A stretch of 64,000 bases of DNA, from positions 4,088,849-4,152,848 of the forward strand of contig CM024176.1 of NCBI GenBank assembly GCA_013433145.1, given 5' to 3'. Shown here piece by piece: positions 25,801-39,000 of this stretch (position 1 is its first letter; the number at the start of each line of letters is the position of its first letter). Source of the stretch: Ascaris suum. Taxonomy: Eukaryota > Nematoda > Chromadorea > Rhabditida > Ascarididae. Under the pieces are notes generated by a model. The model ran no database searches. It saw nothing but the letters and a program-made list of their open reading frames with translations, and had not been told where the DNA came from. A program made the translations under genes and the position numbers.

Positions 25801-28800
25801 CCGTTTGCTGACGACTTTTTTCAAGTCACCATCATACTTTGCTTCTATGGGAGTGTTTTACTCGAAGTCGAAAAAAAGTAACAAAATTGGATCTTTGTTG
25901 GTTTTCTCTTCGGCCACGCGGAAATCTATTGCAAACTATTAATTTCTGTATTCTATACATAGCATTTATGTCTTGTAAACGTTGCAGGTGTGGGCAAAAA
26001 TTGTATAATTGATAACGAAGGTGATACAGGTGAGAGGACATTGCAAATTTGTTCTCTATGCATGTTGAGCGTAGATAATGTAAGCAGCTACAGTTTTTCA
26101 TTAAAGCTGCTCACTCACGTCGTCGTATGATCGATACAACGGAAAACAATCGTTTTTCCACAGATTGTAATTGTTTGCGAAGATTCTAGTTATTTGTATT
26201 ATAAGAAGGATATGATAATAGCTGGGTGAATATATGTTCTTTAGTTTTATTTACGTTTCATTAAACATTATCTTTTCTCTGAAAACGATTGCACTAGGCA
26301 ATTAACAGCCAATCCTAGCTAATGCCGAATCGATGACTAGCACTTCTTGTAAAGAGCAATTACTGAGAACGACGGCAGTCAGATTTTAGTAGATTATGGT
26401 TACCGACATGCAGTGACCTGTAGTTTGAGCTAACGCTAAATAACATTCGAGTAAAAAAAACAGCTGAGTTGCGGATACAGTTATATACTGATTTTGGCAT
26501 CGCGAGTTGTGCTTACCCATCAACTTATTCTATGCGAAATTGAGTTTCATTTCGGATCTTCTCTATCTTCGACGAGATATTTTATAGTGTAATGTTATAG
26601 AGTATCAATCATCTTTTGCCTTCTCTCGTTCCTCGAACAATCGAAATAAAGTCCTCCTACTCTCAGATTGGCATGAAATCGCTATTGCGCAGGAATTTTG
26701 GATTGTTGTTTTTTGTACCTCATAATGGAGCATCTATCTGCATCACTAATGCGCACAACCTGAAATGATTGTACAAGTGTTATTGAAAGCATCACCAGAA
26801 TGATGTCATCGACGATCGGTAGACTCGTTGTGATCTATTTTAGTACCAAATTGACAGTCATGATGAAACATCCACTTTCAAGGTAGCTTTATGACGATAT
26901 TAGCTTGGCGAACGTCCACTAATACACTTGCGAATTAATTATTGCGACATCAAATTTCCCTTTTCAGCACTCTTTAATGTGCTAACATTCAATGACCCTT
27001 GCGGTCTTCAGCGCAGAAACCTATGAAATCCACAGAACGTCCTGTTTCCCCCTTCTCTTTCCCCTCCAAAGGTATTTATGCCGCAGCACTCATCGCAAAA
27101 TCATTAAGTAAAGGCACCCAGTCGAAGCCTATCGGTTATTTTATTTTAGTAAGGCACACATAAATCGATACTGAATCTAGTTTGAAGTAGCAGCTAAAGG
27201 AATAGTCCAATCTGTGGACATAAGTTAATTACATCCAGACTCTTCCGAATTTGCAAGTAAATAGTGCGTATTTCGTGAATTTTTGGAGAAAAATGCACTC
27301 GTGTCGTGCCTTTACGCTAGTTGGCATGTCTGTGTGTAATCGTCTGTTAGCTTCAACGCAGATCATAATGCTGAAGAAGTAAAATTTAGTGGTTTCGTCT
27401 AGGTAGCATCATAACCTCATCACTGAGTGTCGTTTCAATTGATCATTGCTTCCATTTTATAAGCCTTATGCGACCAATAAAAGCGTTACGAAATTTTTAA
27501 GTCAGTATTATTTTCCATTGTATAAAATATTGGCAAGGATAAAACATTTTTTTTGTGGAAAGTTTTTACATGGAGAGACACATTATTTATTGTCTTTTCA
27601 ATGTGTTATACGTAATAATACAGCCGTTCGCCGAAACGTTATGAAAAGTGCACGTGCCCTTATGGCCCTTAATGTGTGTTCCTTCCTCATCTCTTGTATT
27701 TCGAGCGATCCTGAAAGCCGTCTTTTTAAATCGAATTGATTACGTTGTTTTTTTTTTTTTTTGAATTATTCATGCAATAGAATATAGTAGCATGGAAGTG
27801 TTCAACTCACATATGCCATTAGCGTGGTGGTTCTGTTAAAGTTGTTGGCCGTGTGGCAATTGCTTTGCCGAGTATCTTTTAAGTGTTCACACAGATTCTA
27901 TGCACTCTCATTCCTGTTAGAGAGTGGATCCAATGTTTACTTTGTGCCTACTTCCATCGTCATTTTTCTTTGATGCTTTTCGTTGAGTGATATTCAGACA
28001 GCTCGTAGAATCAACCTTCTCTTATTTGGACTTTTATCTGAATGGCATTATGGCGGAATTGTTCGCATATGATTATATTTCATTAATATCAAGTGATGTT
28101 TGTAAAATACTTTTTAACGCTTTTTAGTTGATAGGCAAAGAAGTATATTGGCCACTTGATGCGGCATTGAAATATTTAAAGCATTTGAGATATAACAAAA
28201 GGTGCCATCATCCAGCTGGCTCCAATCGCTTCTAACAGAAGGCTATCGTGGCTGTTAAAACGAATACAAGTTTGTAGTATTCCAGTACACTTTTCTTGAT
28301 GCACATAACTCAATATCAAGAAAATAATGAAGTAGCATGTTATAGCGATATACGAAGGCATATTTCACATCGATACCTAATAATTGCTGCTAGAGCTTTG
28401 ATTCCAATATATCATTGAATTCCTTTGATGTTTTAATATTGAGGTTTGATTTCATTAATTAATATTAATAGAAGAAATAAGAGAAAAGGAACATGATGTG
28501 GGATTCCATCTCCAAAGTTGGTCGAAAATATATCGAGAAAAGATTCCTATGAAATGTCTGAATAATAGTGGATTAATTCGATGTGCTTCGCATTGAAACG
28601 CTCAAAAATATGTTTTATATGTTTTGTTTTTTCATTTGCGATTTGAACTTTCGTATTTTTTTTATTTGGGAATTTCGTTTGCTCGCCCCTGCGATTGTAA
28701 TTATTAGATACGTGCTTATTCCAATCGTTTACGTAAGTACTTTCGCTACTGAATCGTTCTCAATGTTCTTTTCGTATTTACTTTTTCTACATCAATTTTC

Positions 28801-28848
28801 AGCCAATTACCTTCCTTTCATATTCCACCAATGCTACAGTCCATGAAG

Positions 28849-28966
<118 letters not shown>

Positions 28967-30311
28967 AATTGAACTCATTCGAAGAGAACAGTTTTTCAAA
29001 GTTTTTTTCTTTTATGTGCTATTTTTTCCAAAAGTCAAAGTAAACGATATTTCAAAACGTTTTCGTAATAAACGATCGACGAAAATTGAAAATTGTTTCG
29101 AACGGTAAAATTGAGATCTATGCAATGCTTCACGTTGATATGAGTGTAAAGTGAAGCGAAACGCATCAGGCAATGAGGCGTTTCATCACCTCCTCGTCGC
29201 TATGCACTAGCTGCTGCTTTCTCGACTTGCTTTTGCATCCACTCATATAATGATTATCTATCTTCACGTTCGGCTAGCTGTTAGTAGCTTATTTGAGTAA
29301 ATTTTATAGTTTGCTGATACGATTTTGTTGCGAGGTAAGGGTTGGATTTCAGGTCAACGAAAAACACCTTAGTTTGAAGCATTACCGATCTCTTTTTACT
29401 TTCAGAGGTTACTTTGACTCGAATTTATTCAGGTCAAATGGAGGGAGGACGGGGTGGGTATATGGCTTGTTCTGTTTCGCATAGTTTTCAGCTTATCAGG
29501 CACTCGTTTTGCTCTTCGTGAAGAAATTTACGACCTATGTTCCGCCTACCAATACAGCTCTCGAGAAGTTTGAATCGAAATTGCAGAAATTTCTAGTTTG
29601 ATGAGAATTCTTCGTTCATAACCACGTCTTTTTTCAAGATATATCATAGGCAAAATTGAAAAAAAATCCTCTAAAATAACTTCAAAACTCACGAAATTTT
29701 CAAGAAAATTCGGGAAATCGTATTCAAAAGTCGAATGCCGCTTCTAATTTCTTTTCGGAAGCGCGAGGCGAACGCATTTTCTGAAAATACGCGAAAACTT
29801 TTCACCTCTACAAGTAAAAGAGTTATTTGCTATCGCACTCAGATATTTGTTTTCGGTCACACCCATCTTCTAACTAAGTAATATTGCAAGCTCGTATATC
29901 ACCCATTCAACAGGATATTATACCGCTCACTTGATTAATTTTCTAATAGAAGTAAATAAGGAACGCGTAGATTCAAATATTTATCATAGGCCGTTCACCT
30001 TTATAGCCTCGTCGTTGTTTCACGTTCTCGGATCGGCGTCTGTCATGATGCCACCTTAATTCATGAATATTTATGCAAATATTTCCAAGAACATAAGTAT
30101 AATAGTTGGAAATAAAGAATAATAAGTGCGAAACGTGACACATAGATCACGCCAATTACAATTTATGTACTGTTACGCAGTAAACACTTTTTCACCTAGT
30201 CGATTCAAGTGCAGCGATCGACGACAGCTTTGTCTGTAACTTCGCTATATGAGTATTGTGGTGATCGAGTTGAGATCACCGTTGATGCTTCAACTTGTAA
30301 AGATTACGGAG

Positions 30312-30370
30312 GAAGCGGTGCAGCAGTGTAGATCATCAAAGTTCTAGTGTTCAAATCCCACCTCGCCTTT
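30312..30370 (+). other. Degenerate tRNA-like sequence
   Basis: GCGGTGCAGCAGTGTAGATC followed by GTGTTCAAATCCCACC looks like the A and B boxes of a tRNA-derived element. No full cloverleaf was found. A related GGGCTCGAATCC occurs near 33349. Confidence 0.3.
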
Positions 30371-32481
30371 CCTTTTCCCATTCGTTTCCATCCCTTGTCA
30401 CCAATGATAAGACGGGAAAGATGACACGGCCACCGTCTATTCAGTCGTTTTGCACTAGTAAGTGTGACATTTACTGCACCTTTTTTTCCGGATCTTCTTA
30501 AATAAAATGCACCACTTTCAACTAGGGTATTTAAGAGCCTCTATACTTTCAATAGTTTTCTTGTTATTATCCTTCATACTCTCATCACTTACAGCAGCTG
30601 TTGCTTCACTCTTCAATATCTTCTCTTTTATTCTATCGTTAAAAACTTTCATTCTCTTCTGTTGATGATTAGCACGCTATAAAAAACGCGTTTCCTTAAG
30701 AAATATCATTGAACGTCCACTATTACAGTGAAGGCTGTTTGTTCATTTGAACGTTATATTATCGCAGCAGTTACATGGTGTTTCATGCGTTGTTTTCGCA
30801 CTTTGCATTAAAAATGCAATCGTTACACTTAATACAGCAATTGTGTTAAAATGTTGCAATTGCAAGAAATGCAATGAATTATTTTAAGTTTTTCACGAAA
30901 TTCTTGCAACTCATAAATTCGATGGAAGTTATTTGAGAAATTGAAACAACGCAAAGGACGTACGTAATATTTTTGTTCATGTTTACGTGCATTCTTAGAA
31001 CAATCGATCTTTGCTGTGAACCCAAAAAATGTTGATTTGTTTTCACGATTGATTTTGGCGCTTTAAAACATCCACAAATGTACCCGTTCTTTTTTCGCTC
31101 GTCGGTGCCACAATCTCTTTCCTTCTCTTCTTCCAACATCACATACGTATCTCTGAGTTGTTTATTAAACTGTCTCAGGGCTTCATATTTTCACATTGTT
31201 CCTTCTTTCTTTCTAGCTCTATTGTCCGACGATCAGATGCTTCCTCGACGACCTCACGTCGATTGTGGTATCTGAAATGACGTTGACTTGGTTGGTTCAC
31301 GTGCACTGCGTCCATATGTCTTGCAACAGATGCGCTGAGCGTTTCATCACTCTGCACAAGATTAATTATCCAATTGCGCTTTTTTTTTCACCACCTACTC
31401 TCACTCAGATCGTCGTTCTTCACTGATAACAACTGCTACTACATCACAGGATCCTTCCCTTTTCTTAGCCACGCGTGTTGGCATGTGCGGGTACCTGTTC
31501 ACGCGTCAAGATGTCTGTGTCTGCGTTATGTCCGTTTGTATGTGCTCGTATTTGTGTGAGTGCAAAGCGGGCTGTAGTGCAGGAACTTGTATGTTTACTT
31601 TCTCACTATTCGAAGTGAATGACGAGCGGCAAATAATAGGTGCACTTTCGATTCATTTTACTCTAAAGCAAAACATTCCAATTAGTATCGAGTAATGAGG
31701 AGAAGAGTGCGATTGATGAAGTACTATATTAAGATGCTAATGAACAGAATTCCAAGAAAAGCGGACATCAAGCGCAGTTTACGATAGCTTCACAAATTGC
31801 TGCGAAATATTGAATTAAACCTTATCAGTATGGGCATGTGTAATTGCTTTACATATTATTGGCTGGTTTGCTCTATGGAAATCTCACTTATAATACACTT
31901 TCAAATGTTCACTTTGTTCCAGTTAATTGTTTTTTTAATACATTCAGCACCGATGACAGACCAGCCGATTTCATAAATTACCAAAAAACAAAATAAACGG
32001 AATAATGCCCTCATAGTTTAACTGCTCCGATCATTCGCACCATTCTTCTAAAGAAATGTTTTCCTGTGAGCTTACCTCATGGAATGAAGATCTGATCATG
32101 TGAATTGGAGGTAAATTTTTTAGCTCTTTTAAATGCTTGTAACTCGTTAACCCGTTTCGAAATTAGTGAGTCAGTGCGAAATTTCACATCAGAGGTTAAT
32201 CTGTACCCATCAAGCTTCACAACTGTAGCTTAAATATTTCTGAGATGTTTCTATCAGGTGGCGAGGCAGACGGATACAAACATACATGCTCACCGATACA
32301 CATCACCAGAATGCGCTTTTACAGAGTAGTGTTATGTGCTTGCTAGTCGCAGCCAAATCATTTATGCATAGGACGCCTTCAAGGAATTCTTTTCGTTCAC
32401 TTATGAATGAGGATATAACATCAAAGATGGAAGGCTGGAAATAAGGAGACACTGCCGAATTCTTTTTCATTTCCCGAAATT

Positions 32482-32549
32482 AATTTAGATGGGGAGTTAG
32501 TTGTTAATCAGATTTAATTTAGATGGGGAGTTAGTTGTTAATCAGATTT
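32482..32549. repeat. 34-bp exact tandem duplication
   Basis: Two adjacent identical 34-bp units (AATTTAGATGGGGAG...), 32482-32515 and 32516-32549, in non-coding sequence. Confidence 0.95.
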
Positions 32550-33681
32550 TAAAAATGAATGATAAGTGAGATTAAACGACAAGGCAGCTGCCGAGGGTCC
32601 CACACAACGCACATCAATATGTGCCTCATTTACGTTCACCAAACAACAGCTGAAAACCAACATCAGTTGTATCGTATTTACTCCTACCGTTTGTTACTTC
32701 ATCTGTCCAGTGAATGGCAAACCGACTGCAGAGGTATGAGGCAACTATGGGCGGTCACTGGGGGCTCTACTGAAAAAGCTTACTACCAGCTGACCTAACC
32801 TCAATTCGAGTAAGATTTGCCACTTCATTTCGTTCTACTCGTAACTAAAGAAATGAAACTGGTATATTTCCTTTCATCTCTTATGAGCATTTCACTTGTT
32901 TGTCTAATTGGTCCATTCCTCACTAGTCGACGACTATCCGACTGTGTGATAACAACGTCTATTTTCCCCCACTCCCTTTCCACCTTCCCACCCCCACCCT
33001 CGCCTTCTTTTCGATCTCCTCACTCCTCAGTTTTTTTTTTTAAATCCAGCATCGCCAGTTGTTCACTGTTCATTGATTGTTCATTGTTAAGGGCATCTTA
33101 ATGCGATGAAAGTTTTCGCAGCAAAATCAACGCTGCGCCGCAATCAGATGGCGCCAATCGCTGATCACAAATTATACTCACATTTCAGCCTAAAGATTTT
33201 TGCATTTGATAAGCGATTCCCTTGCTCCTTTTAGTCAGTCTCATCGTACTGTTCATGACGCTTAGCCTTCTTCAGTCATAGCAGTATATGCATCGGTCCT
33301 TCGAATCGATTCCATTGGATCAGATAATAGAGGGGTAGATGAGTAATCTGTGGGCTCGAATCCTAGAAGACTTGTTCATCCTTTATGTTGCCCATGCTTC
33401 AAAAAAGAATTTTCACGAGGAAGTGAAAATCCATCAAAGGTGATGGCTTTAAAGAAAGAGGCGTCAGTAGGGTATTGTTTTCTTAACCTATACTTCAGGG
33501 TAACTTCTTGCACAGACTTTGATCGTCGTAATTCTGAACGAGTGCTTGTCACTTAAATGTCAATTGCCTGCATTTTGCAGCCAATCGGATACCGCTCGGG
33601 CTCAAATTTTATAGCCGACTGGATCAGACTAATATCATTTCTAGCAAGTATGCCGCCTTGACTAAAACAGGGATGTAATTT

Positions 33682-33780
33682 ATGGCACAGATCAGTGTGA
33701 TTAGTGACGCAGCAAAAGCTGCTCTTGTAGCCACCCAGCTGGCACAGTTTTTACTTCAGTTATACAACTCAGTATGGTGA
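33682..33780 (+). CDS. Possible 32-aa small ORF
   Basis: ATG to TGA, with an in-frame TAA 6 nt upstream. The product is Ala/Leu/Gln-rich and helix-prone (DAAKAALVATQLAQFLLQL). There is no other coding evidence; chance is likely. Confidence 0.12.
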   Translation: MAQISVISDAAKAALVATQLAQFLLQLYNSVW

Positions 33781-34872
33781 CAATATGTGTGATGTCATCG
33801 CTATACACACCTCAATAAATGTCGCTTTGCTTGAATTACTTTCACTGGTAATGACTGAAAGATTTCAATGCTGTCGTTTTTATGAACTTTTTCTGCAAAG
33901 AGCGCGTTGCGGAAATGCTGTGTCTCTGTTTGTGTTGTCTCGCTGAAAACTTCAACTCGCGAATCTAAACTTTTAACGAAGCTTTATGGGCATAACTAAC
34001 ACTCTGCGATAATTCACGAAACCCAATTTCGTTACTCTTCATCAATTATGAAATGAAATTCACTAACGAGATTTTCTTCGGCAGTGTGAAAATCAAAGAG
34101 ATCAAAGAGATTTGTATAATCGATCCACTATGCAGTCATCTTTATGCCACATTTATGCAAAAATAGGTTCATCATTCAGAGCAAATATATTTTACACTCA
34201 GCGTATGCGTGCAATCGCTTATGAGAGTATCAACTCCTGATAGGGGGGATTTGCATTAAATCGTCGATGTCGAGGAACGTAGGCAAAGTGCCGCTTTAGA
34301 GAAGCATAGTGAATTCAAATGACATGCTACAGTGTAATGTTGTTTCATTTATCGATTGGAAATGTCGGCATCCAAATATAAGTACACTTCAGTATTCAAA
34401 TCTTTTCGTGATACGCATGAAAATGGTGGGAAGCAACTGTTCGGAAAAGAGAATAACCTAAGATGTGTGTTCTATGGGCTGTTTATATGAGATAGTCGTT
34501 CATCGTCTAGTGCTACCTGAGCAGACGTTCTAGTGGAGGGGTTGGACCATGTAGCTTAGGCACGAGTGCCTCCCAGAAAAAAAAACAGGTTCTTGTGGGA
34601 GTCGGCTAGTTTCAAGCTGCTAATCGTCTCCTAACCGGACGGAACTCCACTTTTCGCAATTCTCGTCTCTTTCCATCAGCCCGACACTTCGATGTTACGC
34701 TGCCTCCTCATCGCCTTTAAGAGTCTGTCGTGTTATGGATTCCGGCTCTTACCTTTCTCCAAAATTTATCTTCCAGGCTGTTTTCACTTCGTCGATTCAT
34801 TAAGCGCTGCATTTTTATAGCAATGAATCTTAAATGTGTTTGAAATCGGAAGCTTTCTGTGCCTAAAAACCT

Positions 34873-34975
<103 letters not shown>

Positions 34976-35155
34976 TATGCCGAGTTTCTCTTTTCAGGTA
35001 TTATTTTATTCCCACTTTTTCTGATATTCTTTTCAACACATATTGCTTTGGTTGCGCACATTTTCTCGAAATTTCTTTACTGCTGTATCCTCATTCTCTT
35101 TCTGTGACTTTGTTAGCATGTTCAATTTTCTGATGCTTCGATTTATATGATAAAT

Positions 35156-35214
35156 GGTAGAGCATGGGTTAAACGCTACTCTCTTCTCGGTCGTGATTCG
35201 GTTTAAACCATACC
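35156..35214 (+). other. Degenerate tRNA-like sequence
   Basis: GGTAGAGCATGGG resembles the D-arm of many tRNAs, and GGTCGTGATTCGG in the expected position resembles a T-arm. The stems are not preserved. Confidence 0.3.
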
Positions 35215-35275
35215 CGATGCAGTAAGCGGTTTTTACATTTGGGTTTGTTGCAGTATTGTGCAGGGCAGTCTGTAG

Positions 35276-35461
35276 AGCAAAAAGCAGACGAAAACGTTGC
35301 GAATACAGCAACCACAGCAGGAGACGCCGTGTTCGCCGAGGGGTACTCACGCACCACTCACGCGAACCTCGTGCGCTCCAGATAATCTACCTCATCTTTC
35401 GCCAGCTCAGTCCGAGCAACACCTCGATCTTAATCGTTTCACTGGAGTACCTCTTAAACAG
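35276..35461 (+). CDS. Possible upstream coding exon of the zinc-finger gene
   Basis: A GC-richer block contains an open frame from 35276, after CTGTAG, to CAG|GTTCAT at 35462. It ends in phase 0, so it would join the 35929 exon in frame. The product is rich in Gln, Pro, Thr and Ser, like a disordered N-terminus. The donor is weak. A second frame from the better acceptor TTTGTTGCAG (ending 35253) is also open, but it stops near 35383 and cannot join. A cDNA would decide; a non-coding 5' leader is the main alternative. Confidence 0.35.
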
Positions 35462-35732
35462 GTTCATTTATCACTGATTGCTTTATCAAAGCTGTTGCTG
35501 TTCTCGCAAACATTTTGCATACGTTTGCTCGCCATCATGGTTCATTTACTCTTCGTAAAATCCTATGGATTTAGTTATATTCCACAAATATAGATGCGAT
35601 GGTGTTGTTCAGGAGTTCGGTTTGATAGTGCTCCCATCTAACTTATCTAATCTTATGTTTGAGCATGTCACTGTGTATTTAATTCTATCATTATTTATTT
35701 TCTTATTTGTTTGTTCGTTAATTTATATCTTT

Positions 35733-35775
35733 ATTTACTTACTTGCTTACTTACTTATTCATTTATTTATTTATC
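35733..35775. repeat. Tetranucleotide TTTA/CTTA repeat
   Basis: Degenerate YTTA units just upstream of the zinc-finger ATG exon. A similar shorter TTTA stretch lies near 8058-8085. Confidence 0.8.
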
Positions 35776-35928
35776 CACATTCTTGTTCACTTCCATTGAT
35801 AAAATGTTTTATGCTAATTGAATGCTCTGTTGTGAATTCTTTGAAAAAAAATTCGCTGTAAATTTGAATAGTTCTCCGTTGAAGTTCCAATTTATATCCT
35901 TTCGTCGTAGTAAAGTTTTACATTTTAG

Positions 35929-36043
35929 ATGACGGCAGTAGGCCGTTTTGGCCATGGAGGTCGGCGAACTTATGGTGTTATGTCAAATTTGAATGGTGGT
36001 TTGAATTCATCGGTCGGTGCTCCAGGAACACCTGTTGGTCACG
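35929..36043 (+). CDS. Zinc-finger gene exon 1 (N-terminus)
   Basis: The acceptor-like CATTTTAG ends at 35928 and ATG follows at once; the donor is ACG|GTAAGC at 36044. It encodes a Gly/Arg/Ser-rich, presumably disordered N-terminus of 38 residues and ends in phase 1. TAG is the in-frame triplet just before the ATG, so coding cannot run upstream without a splice. Confidence 0.75.
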
Positions 36044-39000
36044 GTAAGCTTCGATGTTTTATGCTTGTATTCTTTTACCTTCCAATATATTTCCGAAAAT
36101 GTTTCATTATTGTGAAACTTTGGTTCTTCTAAAATTTTCAGTATGTTTTGCTGAGTTTTTATCGTTTCATTTCGCCAACAAATGACATAATTTCTTTATT
36201 TATTTTTGAATGGTTTCGCACCTGTTTGCTTTAGGAAATGGAGTGCAGTCGTCAACGATCTCTTCGCAGCAACCAAAGAATCCGAAACTCTACAAAACAG
36301 AGCTATGCCGCTCGTGGATGGATCACGGGCGTTGCAACTATGGTGACAGGTTTGCTTTCTCTTTTTTTTTTTTTTTTTTTTTGAAGAATTCTTCAACACA
36401 CTTAATTTTCTTCATTTTCCTCGAGTTTTTCTGCCACGAGACGCACCCAGCTGGTTTGAAATTTGCACGCCCAGTCGATAGTAAATTTACATTTTCTATG
36501 GTCTCTTCATTTTTTTTTGGATTGACGAGCATGAATACTCAAAAAATGAGGGTGCGAATGCACATCCAAGTTGGGCGTTTGAATGGGTTTCTTTTCTTGT
36601 CCACCGATTAAGGTCACAAGGAGGTAAGCAACTAGCGAAGAAATCGCTATCAAGTTTGCAAGTCAGTTTGCCCAAAAGTTCATGTTGGTCTGCCTAAGCA
36701 AGTGGACAGCACTATTTTTTCTTGTTTTTGCAGCTAATTGAGCACCGTTTTGGATCAGTACCAATCGTACATGCCGAGTAGTTAGAACATGCGTATACGC
36801 GCATAAGTCAACCGGCGATGGCAATTATAGTTGAGGATGGGGTCTTCTACTTCGCCTCTGTCGTCGAATTTTCCGGGACAGGAACGGGTCGGATTGTCCC
36901 CTTCATGACGTGTAACCCATTCTTTTAAAAATTGCCTCCATTCGCATCATTCTGCGTGCTCTTTCTCCACTCCCTCCTTCTCACGATGGGCAAATCATTG
37001 TCGTGCAGTCTTCACCAGATTTCGAACAAATTAACACGTTGTAGTTCCTGACACCTCATTAAAACAGCACCATTATACAGGGAGAAAGCATGTCGAAGGG
37101 CTAGTACTTCTGCCAATTGGCTTTCCCGCGCAATTGGCGTTCGGATGTTCCAAAGAAGAATGCGCTCCTCTTTGATGGAGGGGGGGGGGGGGGAGGGAGG
37201 GGAGTGAGGAGACTAACAGTGAGGTGTAGCGGGTGAAGGAAGGAGGGAGAAGGAGGGAGGCTCTTCTTCCTCCTTTCGCCGCTGTCTTCCTTCACAGTCT
37301 TTTTTCTTTACATCTTTTTCTGTCCCACTTGCTGCGTAGATATTGAATTGTTTCGCTAATTCAAATCAGTGGTGATGCTCTGTAAGACAGTAGTAGTTAA
37401 TGATGGCAGCTACGGTTTTCTCACGGTTACATGCTTGTAATTTCAAGGAACGCTTTCGTCAGGCAGGTTGTTTTGATATGTAATTCAGAGACGTAGCTGG
37501 AAGCAAAGCTGTGCTCTTCTGAGAGCGGAACATATTCCATCTTGGCACTAATTGGAGAACAAACACTCTCACTTGAAAACTCCCTCTACTGTTTTTTCCC
37601 CTCTTGAAACCTCTACTGTTTCATGAAACCCGCAAAAGTTTACTTCTTCAGAGGATATGGTGGTGTTGGAAGCAGCGCCTTTAGTACCACTGAAAGTTGT
37701 TGCTCAAATTTTTTTCAGTAACGTTTATGTGTCGTTTTCACTCTATGTACTTTCTGCCATTTGCAATAAATATACTGTCAAGAGGTTGTATCCCTCCATC
37801 TGTAGTTTCCATATGCCACTTGATTTCTTTTAATTTAGATTTTTATCGGAGATGACTTTTATTTCTATTGTTGAATGAAAGATTCAATCGCTAAGTCAAC
37901 ATCCATTATTACCGAACAATTACGTGCGCAAATACTGTGATCTAACAAAAAACGCAGATAGATTGCCATATGCCGTATCTCTTTGTCTACTTTAGAGAGA
38001 AGTGATGCGTAGCATAGTTTTTCCAGTTTCCAGCAGTTCTTCTCTTTTATATATCTATGTTAGTGAATAGGCAAATTGCAGTTTTGTTTGTTTATAATCT
38101 TTTGTAATTTCGGTGAAAGTTTGTAATTCATTTTGGTATTGAACAGTTTGTTTATTCCAGTTGAAATAGAGCTAGTGAAACACTTTTCGACGTCTCCACT
38201 TCGTATTACCAGGATTGAAAAAGCTTGCTGAAAACACAATTAACTAAATTTCAATTCAGGTTAGTATAGGTGACATTTCAGGTATTGAATTCACCGTTTT
38301 GTTTACTCGCAGTATCATAAAGCTATTAAAGTAAGAGGGGGTGATGCGATAGAGCATTTCAGATGTCAATATGCGCATGGTGAACATGAAAAGAGACCAA
38401 TTCCGCGTCATCCCAAATACAAGACCGCTTATTGCCAGTCATATCACCAATCAGGTTATTGTCCTTATGGGCCGCGATGCCATTTTATTCACAGCGAAGA
38501 ACCGTCAACGGTCAACGCTACCAGAAATGCCACCGTCAATTTCAGGTATCTTTCCGATCGGTCACTAAATATATAAGTATGTTTATGTTGACTGAATTTG
38601 CGAATTTCTCGTGACTGAATTTTACCGCATTTTTCCCGGTTCTTATTATTTCTACTGCAGTGAATCTTTGGGCTTTGTTCAAGTTGAGCTTGATATGAAG
38701 GATGATGAGAAATTTTTGAGCATTCAGTGAATATATGACCAAACCAAAATCATCGTCGTCATGACTTGCCGGCTGTAGCTCACTTGATTTAGAGCAGCTA
38801 AGAGTGAAGGTGTCAAGTTCGGATTCTAACCACAAATGAGAGTTCACACTGCTTTGTTGAATGTTCCACATATTTTGAGCGGTACATTTGCGCCAGTGGA
38901 CACACCGAAGAATGTTACGATGACGATAAGTGCGCCGACTGCCGTAAGTGGACATATCCATGGATGTGGTGGCTCAACAGGCGAATCTCCGGTGCCCAGT

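Noticed and set aside
30312..30370. Functional tRNA gene
   Set aside because: Box-like motifs are present but the acceptor and T stems do not pair.
36210..36611. Unspliced 133-codon frame containing the first zinc finger
   Set aside because: Only 36235-36349 is coding; beyond the donor the frame reads through the T21 run, and the finger is completed at 38363.
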